From Cupriavidus taiwanensis (GTDB lineage Bacteria; Pseudomonadota; Gammaproteobacteria; Burkholderiales; Burkholderiaceae), in contig NZ_LT977071.1 of assembly GCF_900250075.1 (NCBI RefSeq), positions 434,001-498,000 on the forward strand: a stretch of DNA of 64,000 nt. Direction: 5' to 3'. Position numbers and translations under genes: made by a program. Within the stretch, counting starts at the first letter, position 1, and the number at the start of each line of letters is the position of its first letter. Of this stretch, positions 40,554 to 48,712 are shown piece by piece. The notes under the pieces are model-generated. The model saw only the letters and a list, made by a program, of their open reading frames with translations. It made no database searches and had not been told where the DNA came from.

Positions 40554-41411
40554 TCATCCGTTCACGACCTCGCCGCCATTGATGTGCAGGATCTGCCCGG
40601 TGATATAGCTGGCCGCATCCGAGGCCAGAAACACATAGCCCCCGGCGACCTCGAACGGTTGCCCCGGGCGGCCCATGGGCGTCTTCTTGCCGAATTGCGC
40701 CACTTCCTCGGGGCTGAAGGTGGACGGAATCAGCGGCGTCCAGATCGGGCCCGGAGCCACGCCGTTGACGCGGATGCCGCGCTCCACCACCTGCAGCGCC
40801 AGCGAGCGCGTGAACGACACGATCGCGCCCTTGGTCGCGGAATAGTCGAGCAGGTGCTTGCTGCCGCGATAGGCGGTGACCGAAGTGGTGTTCAGGATCG
40901 ACGCACCGGCCTTCAGGTGGGGCAGCACCGCGCGCGTCAGGTGGAACATCGCAAACACGTTGGTGCGGAAGGTGGCCTCGACCTGGCTGGCCTCGACTTC
41001 CTCGAGCGATTCCTTGGGATGCTGCTCGGCGGCATTGTTGACCAGGATGTCGAGCTTGCCGTACTGCTGCAGCGTCTGCCGCGCGACCGCCTCGGCGTGG
41101 TCGCAGTCGGCGAGGTCGCCGGCGATGGCCAGGCATTTGCGGCCGGCCTGCTCGACCAGGTTGACGGTCTCGCGCGCGTCCGCATGTTCGTTCAGGTAAG
41201 CGATGGCGACATCGGCGCCTTCGCGCGCAAACGCCACCGCAATGGCGCGGCCGATGCCGCTGTCGCCGCCGGTGACCAGCGCGACACGACCGTTGAGCCG
41301 GCCGCTGCCGACATAATCGTCCGCGCCGCTGTCCGGCTGCGGGCGCATCGGGGCTTCCAGGCCCGGCTGGCGCGACTGGTGCTGGGGCGGGACGCTCTTG
41401 GGTGTGGACAT
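40554..41411 (-). CDS. SDR of the YghA/GSP39 type
   Basis: A 285-residue SDR with the long polar N-terminus (PPQHQSRQPGLEAPMRPQPDSG) typical of YghA and Bacillus general-stress protein 39. TGGDSGIGRA, NNAAEQHP, NTTSVTAYRG and YSATKGA (YxxxK) are in order, and the C-terminus is ITGQILHINGG. This SDR group is commonly stress-induced in many bacteria; the substrate is unknown. AGGAG precedes the ATG at 41411, and a sigma-54-like promoter lies 86 bases upstream, back to back with that of the BON gene. Confidence 0.93.
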   Translation of the reverse strand: MSTPKSVPPQHQSRQPGLEAPMRPQPDSGADDYVGSGRLNGRVALVTGGDSGIGRAIAVAFAREGADVAIAYLNEHADARETVNLVEQAGRKCLAIAGDLADCDHAEAVARQTLQQYGKLDILVNNAAEQHPKESLEEVEASQVEATFRTNVFAMFHLTRAVLPHLKAGASILNTTSVTAYRGSKHLLDYSATKGAIVSFTRSLALQVVERGIRVNGVAPGPIWTPLIPSTFSPEEVAQFGKKTPMGRPGQPFEVAGGYVFLASDAASYITGQILHINGGEVVNG

Positions 41412-41496
41412 GGCAGTGTCTCCTGTCGGGATTGGCCGCGCCATGCGACGCCGGCGTGACGGCGCGCCGCGGCAATGCAAGATGCCAGGGTGGCGC

Positions 41497-41510
41497 GCAA
41501 GTTCCATGCC
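41497..41510 (-). promoter_or_regulatory. Sigma-54 promoter candidate before the SDR
   Basis: Minus-strand GGCAT-GGAAC-TTGC, exact spacing, 86 bases before the start at 41411. Confidence 0.55.
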
Positions 41511-41650
41511 GCAAAGCGCAAGGCGCGGGCGCCCGCATGCCGGCGGCGCGGCGGCGCCGGCCCGGCGGTGCTGCCCGTAACCCTTACATCGCACGGCAAA
41601 CCTTACAGCGCGCGCGTATGCGGCACTGCGCCGGCTCGTCTGCACGCCGG

Positions 41651-41664
41651 GGCACGGATTTTGC
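41651..41664 (+). promoter_or_regulatory. Sigma-54 promoter candidate before BON gene 2
   Basis: GGCAC-GGATT-TTGC, a full consensus match, 99 bases before the start at 41763. Confidence 0.65.
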
Positions 41665-41762
41665 GGCTTTCTCCATATTCGAAACGTCAACGGCTTCCGG
41701 CGCCTGCCGCACATGCCTGCGGGCAGTGCCGGCGCGCGGGGCCTCACCGCCAGGAGGCAGAT

Positions 41763-42974
41763 ATGTTCAACTTCCGCAATGACCGCGGCAGCCGCGGCCG
41801 GCCCGAAGCGCAACGCCGCGAACGCGGACCCGAGCAAAGGATGCGCGATGAGAGCGAGGGGCGCGGCTCGGAGGACTGGGGGCAGGAATGGGGCGAGGAC
41901 TGGCGCGGCGAAAGCAGCTCGCGCCGGGGCGAGTATGGTGGCCAGGGCTATGAAAGCCGCCAGCGCTGGGAAGAAAGCCGCCGCGACCAGGATCGCGACG
42001 AGCGCCGTCAGGAACAGCGCAACGAAAGCCGCGGCCAGGGCCGCAACATGGGCAGCGAGCGCGAATCCTCGCGCCACGGCGGCCCGTGGTATCAGCAGGA
42101 CACGCCCGCCGGCCAGCGCCGCGGCAGCTGGGGCGAGAGCGGCTATGGCGCCGCCGATGTCGGCGGCAGCGGCCATCCGTATAGCAGCGCCTATGGCGGC
42201 TACCGGCCGCCGCAGCAGGACAGCGGCTACCGCAGCCAGGAACGCGAATCGGGCTACGGCTATCGCGACGAAGACCGTTTCGGTCCGCGCGGGCGCCGCA
42301 GCGAATCCAGCGGCGAGCGCTATGAGCGCGACGAACGCAGCGAACGCAATCAGCGCGGCCAGGGCGGCTGGGGCTCGGAGCGCGGCCGCAGCGAAGGCGG
42401 TCGTGCCATGCACTGGCAGGAAGGCAGCGAACGCGACCGCGACCAGCGGGGCGGACAGCCCAGCTACGGCGGCGGCTACTTTGGCGATTCGGGTCGCGGC
42501 GGCCAGTCGTTCAGCGGCGGGCAGCGCGTCTACCCGGACGACCCCGGCTACCGCCGCCGCACGCCGTTCGCCGGCCAGGCCAGCGCCTCCGGCACGCAGG
42601 GCGGGCAGCATGCCGGCCGCCGCGCCACCGGCCCCAAGGGCTACCGGCGCTCTGACGAGCGCGTGCGCGAGGATGTGTGCGAACGCCTGGCGATGAACCC
42701 GTATATCGACGTCGGCGAAGTCAGCGTCGAGGTAGCTAATGGGGTCGTGACGCTGGACGGCACCGTCAGCGAGCGCCGCGAGAAATACGTGGTCGAGGAG
42801 ATCGCCGATGCGGTGTTCGGCGTCACCGAGGTTAACAACCGCCTGCGCGTGCAGCGCCAGCAAGGCAGTTCGTGGGCGGCAGGCTCCGAGGTGGGCGGCG
42901 ACACCTCGACCGGCAGCAGCGACACGGCGTCGGCGGGCGGCACTTCGCCGGACCGCACGCTCAACAAGAGCTGA
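41763..42974 (+). CDS. BON-domain protein 2, highly charged
   Basis: A 403-residue protein. Residues 1 to about 285 are Arg/Glu/Gly/Ser/Tyr-rich and look disordered, with many GYG and RDE clusters. A BON domain follows at about 294-365 (SDERVREDVCERLAMN, VEVANGVVTLDGTVSER, GVTEVNNRLRVQ), then a Ser/Thr/Gly tail. Same architecture as the BON protein at 12036, from which it differs mainly in the linker. No signal peptide. AGGAGG lies ahead of the ATG. The ParB-like gene 2 follows after 3 bases, so the two are an operon. Confidence 0.85.
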   Translation: MFNFRNDRGSRGRPEAQRRERGPEQRMRDESEGRGSEDWGQEWGEDWRGESSSRRGEYGGQGYESRQRWEESRRDQDRDERRQEQRNESRGQGRNMGSERESSRHGGPWYQQDTPAGQRRGSWGESGYGAADVGGSGHPYSSAYGGYRPPQQDSGYRSQERESGYGYRDEDRFGPRGRRSESSGERYERDERSERNQRGQGGWGSERGRSEGGRAMHWQEGSERDRDQRGGQPSYGGGYFGDSGRGGQSFSGGQRVYPDDPGYRRRTPFAGQASASGTQGGQHAGRRATGPKGYRRSDERVREDVCERLAMNPYIDVGEVSVEVANGVVTLDGTVSERREKYVVEEIADAVFGVTEVNNRLRVQRQQGSSWAAGSEVGGDTSTGSSDTASAGGTSPDRTLNKS

Positions 42975-42977
42975 GCC

Positions 42978-43652
42978 TTGCCCTCCGGCCAGGCCCCCGC
43001 GCACACGGCGCCCGCCCCGCGGCGGGCGCCGCGCAAGCTGGCGCCCGACAGCAAGCTGATGGTGCCGCTGGACGCGCTGCGTCCCACCCAGATCACGGTG
43101 GGCGGCTACCACGTGGCGCAGAAGATCCACGTCACGCGCCGCATTGCGCCCGAGGCGCGCGCGGCGTTCCTGGACCGGCACCGCGTGCACCTGGTAATCG
43201 GACCGGAGCAGACGCTCTATGTGGTCGACCATCACCACTGGGTGCGCGCCTGGCATGACCTGGGACTGACCCATGTGCCCGGCCTCGTGCGTGCCGACCT
43301 CAGCGACATGGACGTGTCTGCGTTCTGGCGCCACATGGTCGCCAATCACCTGGTCCATCCTTACGACGAGCATGGGCGCCGGCGGCCCCTGACCGAACTC
43401 CCCGAGGCCATCCACGATATGCGCGACGACCCCTACCGCAGCCTGGAGGCCTTCGTGCAGCTGGCGGGCGGCTATCGCAAGGTCAAGACCGCCTACCCAG
43501 ATTTCCGCTGGGCAGACTTCTTCCGGCGCCACGTGCCGGGACCGTTCGACACGCCGCATCACTTTGCCTTTGCGGTGGCGAGCGCGTTCAAACTGGCGCA
43601 CTCGCGCGAGGCCAAGGACCTGCCTGGCTATATCGGCGCCCTGGGTTGCTGA
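42978..43652 (+). CDS. ParB-like nuclease-family protein (ParBc_2 type) 2
   Basis: About 224 residues; paralogue of the protein at 39948. Shared core: LRPTQITVGGYHVAQK, LYVVDHHHWVRAWHDLG, HLVHPYDEHGRRR, MRDDPYRSLEAFVQLAGGYRK and FRWADFFRR. Family PF08857 is an assumed ParB-like fold without a proven activity. The start is taken as the TTG at 42978, 3 bases after the BON gene stop; an internal ATG (MVPLDALRPTQ) is an alternative. Co-transcription of a BON protein with this family occurs here and nearly so at 39-40 kb, which suggests a functional link. Confidence 0.78.
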   Translation: MPSGQAPAHTAPAPRRAPRKLAPDSKLMVPLDALRPTQITVGGYHVAQKIHVTRRIAPEARAAFLDRHRVHLVIGPEQTLYVVDHHHWVRAWHDLGLTHVPGLVRADLSDMDVSAFWRHMVANHLVHPYDEHGRRRPLTELPEAIHDMRDDPYRSLEAFVQLAGGYRKVKTAYPDFRWADFFRRHVPGPFDTPHHFAFAVASAFKLAHSREAKDLPGYIGALGC

Positions 43653-43670
43653 GCGCCCGGCCGCGGACGA

Positions 43671-44756
43671 TTAACCGCTATTGCCTTTCTTGCCGTTGGC
43701 TGGCTGGGACTGCCCTGCCGCCAGCAATTGCAGCAGCCGCGCCTCGTCCGCGCGCAGCCGCGTCATGGCGGGCGCGCGCCCGCGCGCCTGCAGCACGCCG
43801 GCCAGGTAGGCATCGATGACGTCGGGGTGCACATAGCATTTGCGGCACACCGCGACGGTGTTGCGCAGCTGGTTCGCGACCTCGCGGATGGCATCGGTCA
43901 CCGCCTTGCGGCGCGCAGTCTCGCTGGACGCTTCCGGCAGCTTGCGCAGGATCGCCAGCGCATGCACGCTGCCGGCCCAGGTGCGGAAGTCCTTGGCGGT
44001 AAAGTCCCCGCCGGTCACTTCCTGCAGGTAGGCGTTGACATCGGCCGAGCCGATTTCGCGGATCTCGCCGTCGCTGTCACGGTACTTGAACAGGCACTGG
44101 CCCGGCAGGTCGGCGCAGTTGCGCACGATGCGCGCGAGGCGCGGGTCGTTGACCGAGACGTCGTGCGTGATGCCGCTCTTGCCCGTGAACTGGAAACGCA
44201 GCCGGCTGCCGCGCACGGTCACGTGGCGCCGCCGCAGCGTGGTCAGGCCGTAGGTGCGGTTCTGGCGCGCGTAGCGCGGCGAGCCGACGCGCACCAGCGT
44301 GGCGTCGAGCAGCAGCACCACCGCGCCCACCACCTTCTCGCGCGGCATGCCGTTGCGGCGCAGGTCGCGCGCCACGCGCGCGCGCAGGCGCGGCAGCGCG
44401 GCGCCGAACGCCGCCAGCCGCGCGTACTTGTCGGTGTCGCGCAGCGTGGCCCATTGCGGGTGGTAGACGTACTGCTTGCGCCCGCGCGCATCGCGCCCGG
44501 TGGCCTGCAAGTGGCCGTGCGGATCGGGGCAGATCCACACCGACTCATAGGCCGGCGGGATCGCCAGTGCCGCGATGCGCGCCAGCGTGGCGGCATCGCT
44601 CACGCGCTTGCCGTCCGGGCCCGTATAACTGAAGCCGCTGCCGTGGCGCCGGCGCGTGATGCCCGGGCTGCCGTCGTCGACATAGCGCAGCCCCGCTTCG
44701 CGCAGCACCGTGTCGAGCGCGGCGGAGGCTTCGGTGGCGGGCAGCGTGCTGTCCAT
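43671..44756 (-). CDS. Eukaryotic/poxvirus-type DNA topoisomerase IB
   Basis: A 361-residue type IB topoisomerase, which relaxes supercoils through a 3'-phosphotyrosine without ATP. N-terminal segment GITRRRHGSGFSYTGPDGK, then IPPAYESVWICPDPHGHLQATGRDARGRKQYVYHP, and the catalytic part: GSPRYARQNRTYGLTTLRRRH, GKSGITHDVSV, KDFRTWAGS and Tyr308 in CRKCYVHPDVI. All catalytic residues of the family are visible. Last gene of a DUF3182-hydrolase-topoisomerase unit (12-base gap). Bacterial TopIB often sits in stress or repair islands, as here with LigD. Confidence 0.95.
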   Translation of the reverse strand: MDSTLPATEASAALDTVLREAGLRYVDDGSPGITRRRHGSGFSYTGPDGKRVSDAATLARIAALAIPPAYESVWICPDPHGHLQATGRDARGRKQYVYHPQWATLRDTDKYARLAAFGAALPRLRARVARDLRRNGMPREKVVGAVVLLLDATLVRVGSPRYARQNRTYGLTTLRRRHVTVRGSRLRFQFTGKSGITHDVSVNDPRLARIVRNCADLPGQCLFKYRDSDGEIREIGSADVNAYLQEVTGGDFTAKDFRTWAGSVHALAILRKLPEASSETARRKAVTDAIREVANQLRNTVAVCRKCYVHPDVIDAYLAGVLQARGRAPAMTRLRADEARLLQLLAAGQSQPANGKKGNSG

Positions 44757-44768
44757 GGGCGCGCGAGC

Positions 44769-45626
44769 TCAGGCGGCGCCCGGCGCGCTGGCCGACTCGG
44801 GCTGCGGGGTTTCGAGCCCGGCGTCGGGCGAGGGCGGCGCGGGCTTTGGCGGCGCCGGTGGCACCGCGCGCTCGGCGGTGACCGGGCCGGCGCGGGCCAC
44901 GGTGACCATTTCACGCAGCCAGTTGACCAGCATGCTGCTGTAGGTGCGCTGGAATTCCTCGTCGCTCAGGCCATGGTCAGCGCCCTTGATCACGCGGTAG
45001 GTGAGCGAGTTGGCATGGATGCAGGAATCGACATAGCTCATCACCACGGCATGGGGCACGATCTGGTCGTGCTCGGATTCGATCACCAGCACGTCGCCGG
45101 TAAACGCGGTGCAGGCGCGCAGCGCGCGATTGCTGGCGGGCGGCACCATGCTGCGCCGGTAGGTCACCAGGTCCTGCTCGCGGTGCAGCTGGCGCTTGGG
45201 CAGGTCCCAGCCCGTGTCCATGTACAGCGCCGGGGCCCGGAACGCCAGCCAGCGCACCTGGCGCAGGCTGCTGAGCAGCGCCGCCAGGTAGCCGCCATAG
45301 CTGCTGCCCACCACCGCGATCGCGTTGCGGTCAACCTCCGGCTGGCGCACCAGCACATCGTAGGCCGCCACCACGTCGGCAAGGTTGCGCGTGCGGCTGA
45401 CGGTCTCGTATTGCGCGCGCGTGCCGGCATGGCCGGTCAGGTCGAAGGTCAGGCAGACGCAGCCCAGCCCCGTCACCTTGCGCGCGCGCGCCAGGTATTG
45501 CTGCTGGCTGCCGCCCCAGCCGTGCACGAACAACACACCCGGCAATTTGGTCTCCGGGCTGATCAGGGTACCGGCAATGGTGCCGCCTTCGCTTTCGATC
45601 TGCAGCAGTTCTTCATGCGTTGCCAT
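44769..45626 (-). CDS. Alpha/beta hydrolase (dienelactone hydrolase/S33-like)
   Basis: A 285-residue hydrolase. GVLFVHGWGGSQQQYLARA gives the oxyanion loop, VVGSSYGGYLAALL the nucleophile elbow (Ser in GSSYGG), VIESEHDQIVPHAV the acid residue and IKGADHGL the catalytic His. The C-terminal 45 residues are Pro/Ala-rich. Substrate unknown; the family cleaves esters or peptides. Its ATG lies 14 bases inside the end of the DUF3182 gene, so the two are coupled, and the topoisomerase gene follows closely. What links the three is not known. Confidence 0.9.
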   Translation of the reverse strand: MATHEELLQIESEGGTIAGTLISPETKLPGVLFVHGWGGSQQQYLARARKVTGLGCVCLTFDLTGHAGTRAQYETVSRTRNLADVVAAYDVLVRQPEVDRNAIAVVGSSYGGYLAALLSSLRQVRWLAFRAPALYMDTGWDLPKRQLHREQDLVTYRRSMVPPASNRALRACTAFTGDVLVIESEHDQIVPHAVVMSYVDSCIHANSLTYRVIKGADHGLSDEEFQRTYSSMLVNWLREMVTVARAGPVTAERAVPPAPPKPAPPSPDAGLETPQPESASAPGAA

Positions 45627-46818
45627 CGGATTCGAACTCCAGTCGTGCGTACTTGGTCAGGGGGCCGACATGGCGGTCTTCGCCCTGGTAGTAGATCTCG
45701 GCGTCATCCGGCACGCGCACGTCGTTGCCGTAGACCTCGCGCGTCGACGCCACCACGCGCGTGCGCCCCGGGTCGTCGCGCAACGCCGCCAGCGCTGCCA
45801 GTTCGGCACCGGTGGCACCGCCGACGCGCCAGGACTGCTCGAGCACGCCACCGAGCATCTGCCCGCCATTGGCGCCGCCGGCCGGCGCGCCGAAGGCGAC
45901 GTCGTAGTTGCAGCGCGACAGCACCATGCCGCCGCCCTCGCCATAGCAGGCCAGCGCGGCCTCGTGGTACACCATCGCCGCGCGCACCGCGGCGAGGATG
46001 CGGGCGTCGAACGGCTGCTGCAGCAGCGCGTCAAAGCCGCCGCGCACCATGGTCAGGGTCGAGCCGCCGTAGACCTTCTGGCCGCGGTTGTTCTCGGTCA
46101 GCCCCTGCGTGCCGCAATAGCTCGCCTCCAGTCCCGCCAGCACCACCTTGCCGACGCTGAAGGTCTGCGGCGCGCGCAGGTCGCGCTCCACCACCAGGCC
46201 GTCGCGCTCGACCTGCTCCGGGGCAAGCGCGGCCAGCGCTTCCTCCAGCGCAGCTTCGCCGTCGACCACGCGCTGGCCCAGCCCGCCGACACCGCCGGTA
46301 TCCTTCAGCCGCACCGGCCCCAGCGTCAGCAGGCGCAGCGCCGCGATGCGCGCATCGCCGAGGCTGAACGCGGTAAAGCCCGGCAGCGTGGCGCCCACCA
46401 CGCGCCGCACGAAGGCCTCGGACCAGCCCCGTGGCGCCGCGGCACCGGGCTCGACCAGGCCGTGCGTGATCGCCTTGGTGGCGACGAACGCATATGGCAC
46501 CACGCCACCGAAGAGATCACCCTCGCCCTGCACGCCCAGGCTTGCCGCCAGTTCGTGGCCGACCAGCGTCTGCGCCGGCACCAGGTACGGCGCGGGCCGT
46601 CCCGCCGCTGGCCCGGCGTAGCCGCCGGCGAACGGCTGGCCGGCAATCCGGGCCACCTTGCGGGCAATATTGGCAAGGGTCATGCCATGGTGGCTGTCGG
46701 CCCGGTCCAGGGTGTCGCAGCCGTAGGCCATCACCGGGCGGCTGCTCTGCTGCGCGGCTGCCGGACCCGCAGCCGGCAGCACCGGTTTTCGCTTGCTTGC
46801 GTTACTGGATGCGGTCAC
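45613..46818 (-). CDS. DUF3182-like protein
   Basis: A 401-residue protein that fits the DUF3182 family of Burkholderiales and relatives. The layout is loosely ATP-grasp-like: HELAASLG..GDLFGGVVPYAFVATKAITHGL in the first half, GPVRLKDTGGVGGLGQRVV with a Lys in the middle, and VERDLRAPQTFSVGKVVL in the second half. The Ala/Lys-rich first 45 residues are not conserved-looking. An ATP-grasp ligase activity would be inference. First gene of the unit with the hydrolase and topoisomerase IB. Confidence 0.6.
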   Translation of the reverse strand: MTASSNASKRKPVLPAAGPAAAQQSSRPVMAYGCDTLDRADSHHGMTLANIARKVARIAGQPFAGGYAGPAAGRPAPYLVPAQTLVGHELAASLGVQGEGDLFGGVVPYAFVATKAITHGLVEPGAAAPRGWSEAFVRRVVGATLPGFTAFSLGDARIAALRLLTLGPVRLKDTGGVGGLGQRVVDGEAALEEALAALAPEQVERDGLVVERDLRAPQTFSVGKVVLAGLEASYCGTQGLTENNRGQKVYGGSTLTMVRGGFDALLQQPFDARILAAVRAAMVYHEAALACYGEGGGMVLSRCNYDVAFGAPAGGANGGQMLGGVLEQSWRVGGATGAELAALAALRDDPGRTRVVASTREVYGNDVRVPDDAEIYYQGEDRHVGPLTKYARLEFESDGNA

Positions 46819-46878
46819 GGCCTGCTCCTGTTTCGGTTGGTCGCATGGATCCTGCGCAAGGGGCCGCTGGCCGGCAAG

Positions 46879-47448
46879 CTAGGAGGCTGCCGAGGCGGGG
46901 GTTGCGGGTGTGCCGCCGGCGGTCGCGGCGGGCGGATGCCCGCGCGCGGCCCGCGCGTGACGCTTGGCGGCGTGGTTCTCGCGCGCCTCGTCGAGCGAAT
47001 GGCTGGTCTTGATGCCGTCTTCCTGGTCGGCCAGCTCGGCCAGCTGGCGGTAGAAGCTGACCAGCTGGCGCAGTTCGTCTTCATCCAGGTCTTCGATCGA
47101 CACCAGCATGTTGCTGGCCTCGCGGTGCGAGGCCAGCAGTTCGTTGAGCTTCAGGTGGACCGCCACGGCGTCCTTGTTCTGGCTCTGCTGGATCAGGAAC
47201 ACCATCAGGAAGGTGACGATGGTGGTGCCGGTATTGATGACCAGCTGCCAGGTTTCGGAGTACCCGAACATCGGGCCGGTGAGCGCCCACGCCACCACCA
47301 CGCCGACCGCCAGCACGAAGGCGGTCGGCGACCCGGCATGGCGCGTGGCGCCGCCGGCAAAGCGGTCGAACAGGTGCAGCACGGTGGCACGTTTGCCGGC
47401 GCCGGGCCGATGGCCAACGCCGGGCAGGATGGGGCTGGATTTGCGCAT
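46879..47448 (-). CDS. Low-affinity iron permease-family membrane protein
   Basis: A 189-residue protein with two close membrane helices (SPTAFVLAVGVVVAWALTGPMFG and WQLVINTGTTIVTFLMVFLIQQSQNKD), then LHLKLNELL and an acidic helical tail (SIEDLDEDELRQLVSFYRQLAEL). This is the signature of the 'low affinity iron permease' family (PF04120), named from yeast Fet4 but not shown to move iron in bacteria. The start at 47448 has GGGAG 6 bases upstream. Monocistronic. Confidence 0.88.
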   Translation of the reverse strand: MRKSSPILPGVGHRPGAGKRATVLHLFDRFAGGATRHAGSPTAFVLAVGVVVAWALTGPMFGYSETWQLVINTGTTIVTFLMVFLIQQSQNKDAVAVHLKLNELLASHREASNMLVSIEDLDEDELRQLVSFYRQLAELADQEDGIKTSHSLDEARENHAAKRHARAARGHPPAATAGGTPATPASAAS

Positions 47449-47810
47449 CGTTGCACTCCCACGGATAAGTTGCCGGATTGGCCGCCGGGACTGGCGATGA
47501 CCTGGGCGGCATGCTGATTTCATTGTATGGAGCGCATCGCCAATGTGCAGCGGGCGCAGTCCTACAACGGGCGCAGCACTTGCCCCGCCCTACACCTTTC
47601 GTTTCTACATCGGGTGATAAATCTTGCCGGCAGCGTGACCGCGTTCATGCGTGCGGGGCGTACGTGGGCGACGGGAACGCTTCTTGCGCCGCATTCCGTG
47701 ACGAAGCGGCGACTCCCGTGCGCCGGTGGTTGCCGGATTGCCGGAACGCCGCCCTGTTGACCAGGGCCCGATCCGCACGCGGTGTCGGTCCCAAGCAAAC
47801 GGAGCCAGCC
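47449..47810. other. Divergent region between iron-permease-like and CBS genes
   Basis: 362 bases without a gene. It holds CTACA pentamers at 47562-47566, 47590-47594 and 47605-47609, a sigma-54 candidate at 47674-47687 and a weaker one at 47570-47583 (GGCGC-AGCAC-TTGC). Nothing recognisable faces the minus-strand gene. Confidence 0.5.
47674..47687 (+). promoter_or_regulatory. Sigma-54 promoter candidate before the CBS-BON operon
   Basis: GGAAC-GCTTC-TTGC, exact spacing. It differs at one base from the candidate at 58092-58105, and the flanking GACG and GCG also agree. Confidence 0.6.
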
Positions 47811-48278
47811 ATGTTCCAGTCCCCTGCCACGCAACCCCGCGCGCCGCGCCGCGTCGTCGACATCATGACGCGCCAGCCGGCCTATATCACCCCCGATGAA
47901 ACCATCCAGCATGCCGCGCAGCTGATGGCGGACCTGCATGTCGGCTCGCTGCCGGTCTGCGACGGCCGGCGCCTGGTCGGGATGCTGACCGACCGCGACA
48001 TCACCGTGCGCGCCACCGCCGGCGGCCAGCCGCCGCAGGCCACGCGCGTGGCCGATGCGATGTCGCCGCAAGTGCAATGGTGCCTCGAAGACGAATCGCT
48101 CGAAGACGCGCAGCACAAGATGGAAGCCGCGCAGGTGCGGCGCCTGCCGGTGCTCGATCACGACCATGCCCTGGTGGGCATCGTGTCGCTGGGCGACCTC
48201 GCCAGCAAGAGTGCCGATACGCGCGATGCCGGCGAGGCGCTGGCGTCGATCTCCACGCCTTCGGCGCCCGCGCGCTGA
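47811..48278 (+). CDS. CBS-domain pair protein
   Basis: A 155-residue protein made of one Bateman module: CBS 1 at about 15-72 (VVDIMTRQPAYITPDETIQHAAQLMADLHVGSLPVCD), CBS 2 at about 80-140 (VADAMSPQVQWCLEDESLEDAQHKM..VRRLPVLDHDHALVGIVSLGDLA). Such stand-alone pairs bind adenine nucleotides and act as energy or stress sensors. GGAG precedes the ATG. It is co-transcribed with a small BON protein 23 bases downstream, under a sigma-54-like promoter. Confidence 0.92.
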   Translation: MFQSPATQPRAPRRVVDIMTRQPAYITPDETIQHAAQLMADLHVGSLPVCDGRRLVGMLTDRDITVRATAGGQPPQATRVADAMSPQVQWCLEDESLEDAQHKMEAAQVRRLPVLDHDHALVGIVSLGDLASKSADTRDAGEALASISTPSAPAR

Positions 48279-48301
48279 AGCCGCATCGACCAGGAGCCGC
48301 G

Positions 48302-48628
48302 ATGAGCGCAACCCCTTCCGCCGATGACGAAGCCCTGCGCGTGGCCGTACGCGCCCAGATTGCCGCAGCCTTCGATGGCCGCTTTCCCGACGGCGTGACG
48401 CTCGAGGTGGCCGACCGGCGCGTGACCGTGCGCGGCTGCGTGGAAGACGTAGACACCGCGCAGCGCGTGGAAAAGGCCGCGGCGGTCAGTCCCGGCGTGC
48501 TGGGCGTGCATAACGCGCTGTCGACGCGGCAGCCGCCCGCGCCCGAGCCGCAGGGACAGCCCGCCGGTAGCGGCAGGCACGCCGACCCGGCCGACAAGCC
48601 GGCCGGGCAGGTGAACCACAAGGTCTGA
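48302..48628 (+). CDS. Small BON-domain protein 3
   Basis: A 108-residue protein that is mostly a single BON domain (ALRVAVRAQIAAAFDGRFPDGVTLEVADRRVTVRGCVEDV, AVSPGVLGVHNALS) with a Pro/Gly-rich tail. No signal peptide. The pairing of CBS and BON domains, here in adjacent genes, also exists as single fused proteins in other bacteria, which supports a joint role in sensing or envelope stress. AGGAG precedes the ATG at 48302. Confidence 0.85.
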   Translation: MSATPSADDEALRVAVRAQIAAAFDGRFPDGVTLEVADRRVTVRGCVEDVDTAQRVEKAAAVSPGVLGVHNALSTRQPPAPEPQGQPAGSGRHADPADKPAGQVNHKV

Positions 48629-48648
48629 ACGACAACGCTAAACCACAA

Positions 48649-48673
48649 GGCGCCGGAGGTTTGCTCCGGCGCC
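48649..48673. terminator. Hairpin between convergent BON gene 3 and PRC-barrel gene
   Basis: A perfect 9-bp stem GGCGCCGGA/TCCGGCGCC with a 7-base loop, 20 bases past the BON gene stop. No clear T-run on the plus strand. Confidence 0.5.
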
Positions 48674-48712
48674 CTGGCGTTTACGAGGTGCTAATGACCC
48701 GATGAGTTGCGA

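Larger units (their letters stand above)
41412..41762. other. Divergent control region with two sigma-54 promoter candidates
   Basis: 351 bases between SDR and BON gene 2. It holds a minus-strand candidate at 41497-41510, a plus-strand candidate at 41651-41664, and between them GTAA-CCC-TTACA (41577-41588) with a second TTACA at 41603-41607. The middle part is placed to serve as a shared enhancer. Confidence 0.5.

Noticed and set aside
40554..43601. 1015-codon reading of the SDR with a long N-terminal extension
   Set aside because: The extension is antisense to BON 2 and the ParB-like gene; the SDR has a good ribosome site and start at 41411.
47570..47583. Second sigma-54-like core GGCGC-AGCAC-TTGC before the CBS gene
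   Set aside because: Weaker than 47674 and 228 bases further from the start than needed; kept only as a note in the region entry.
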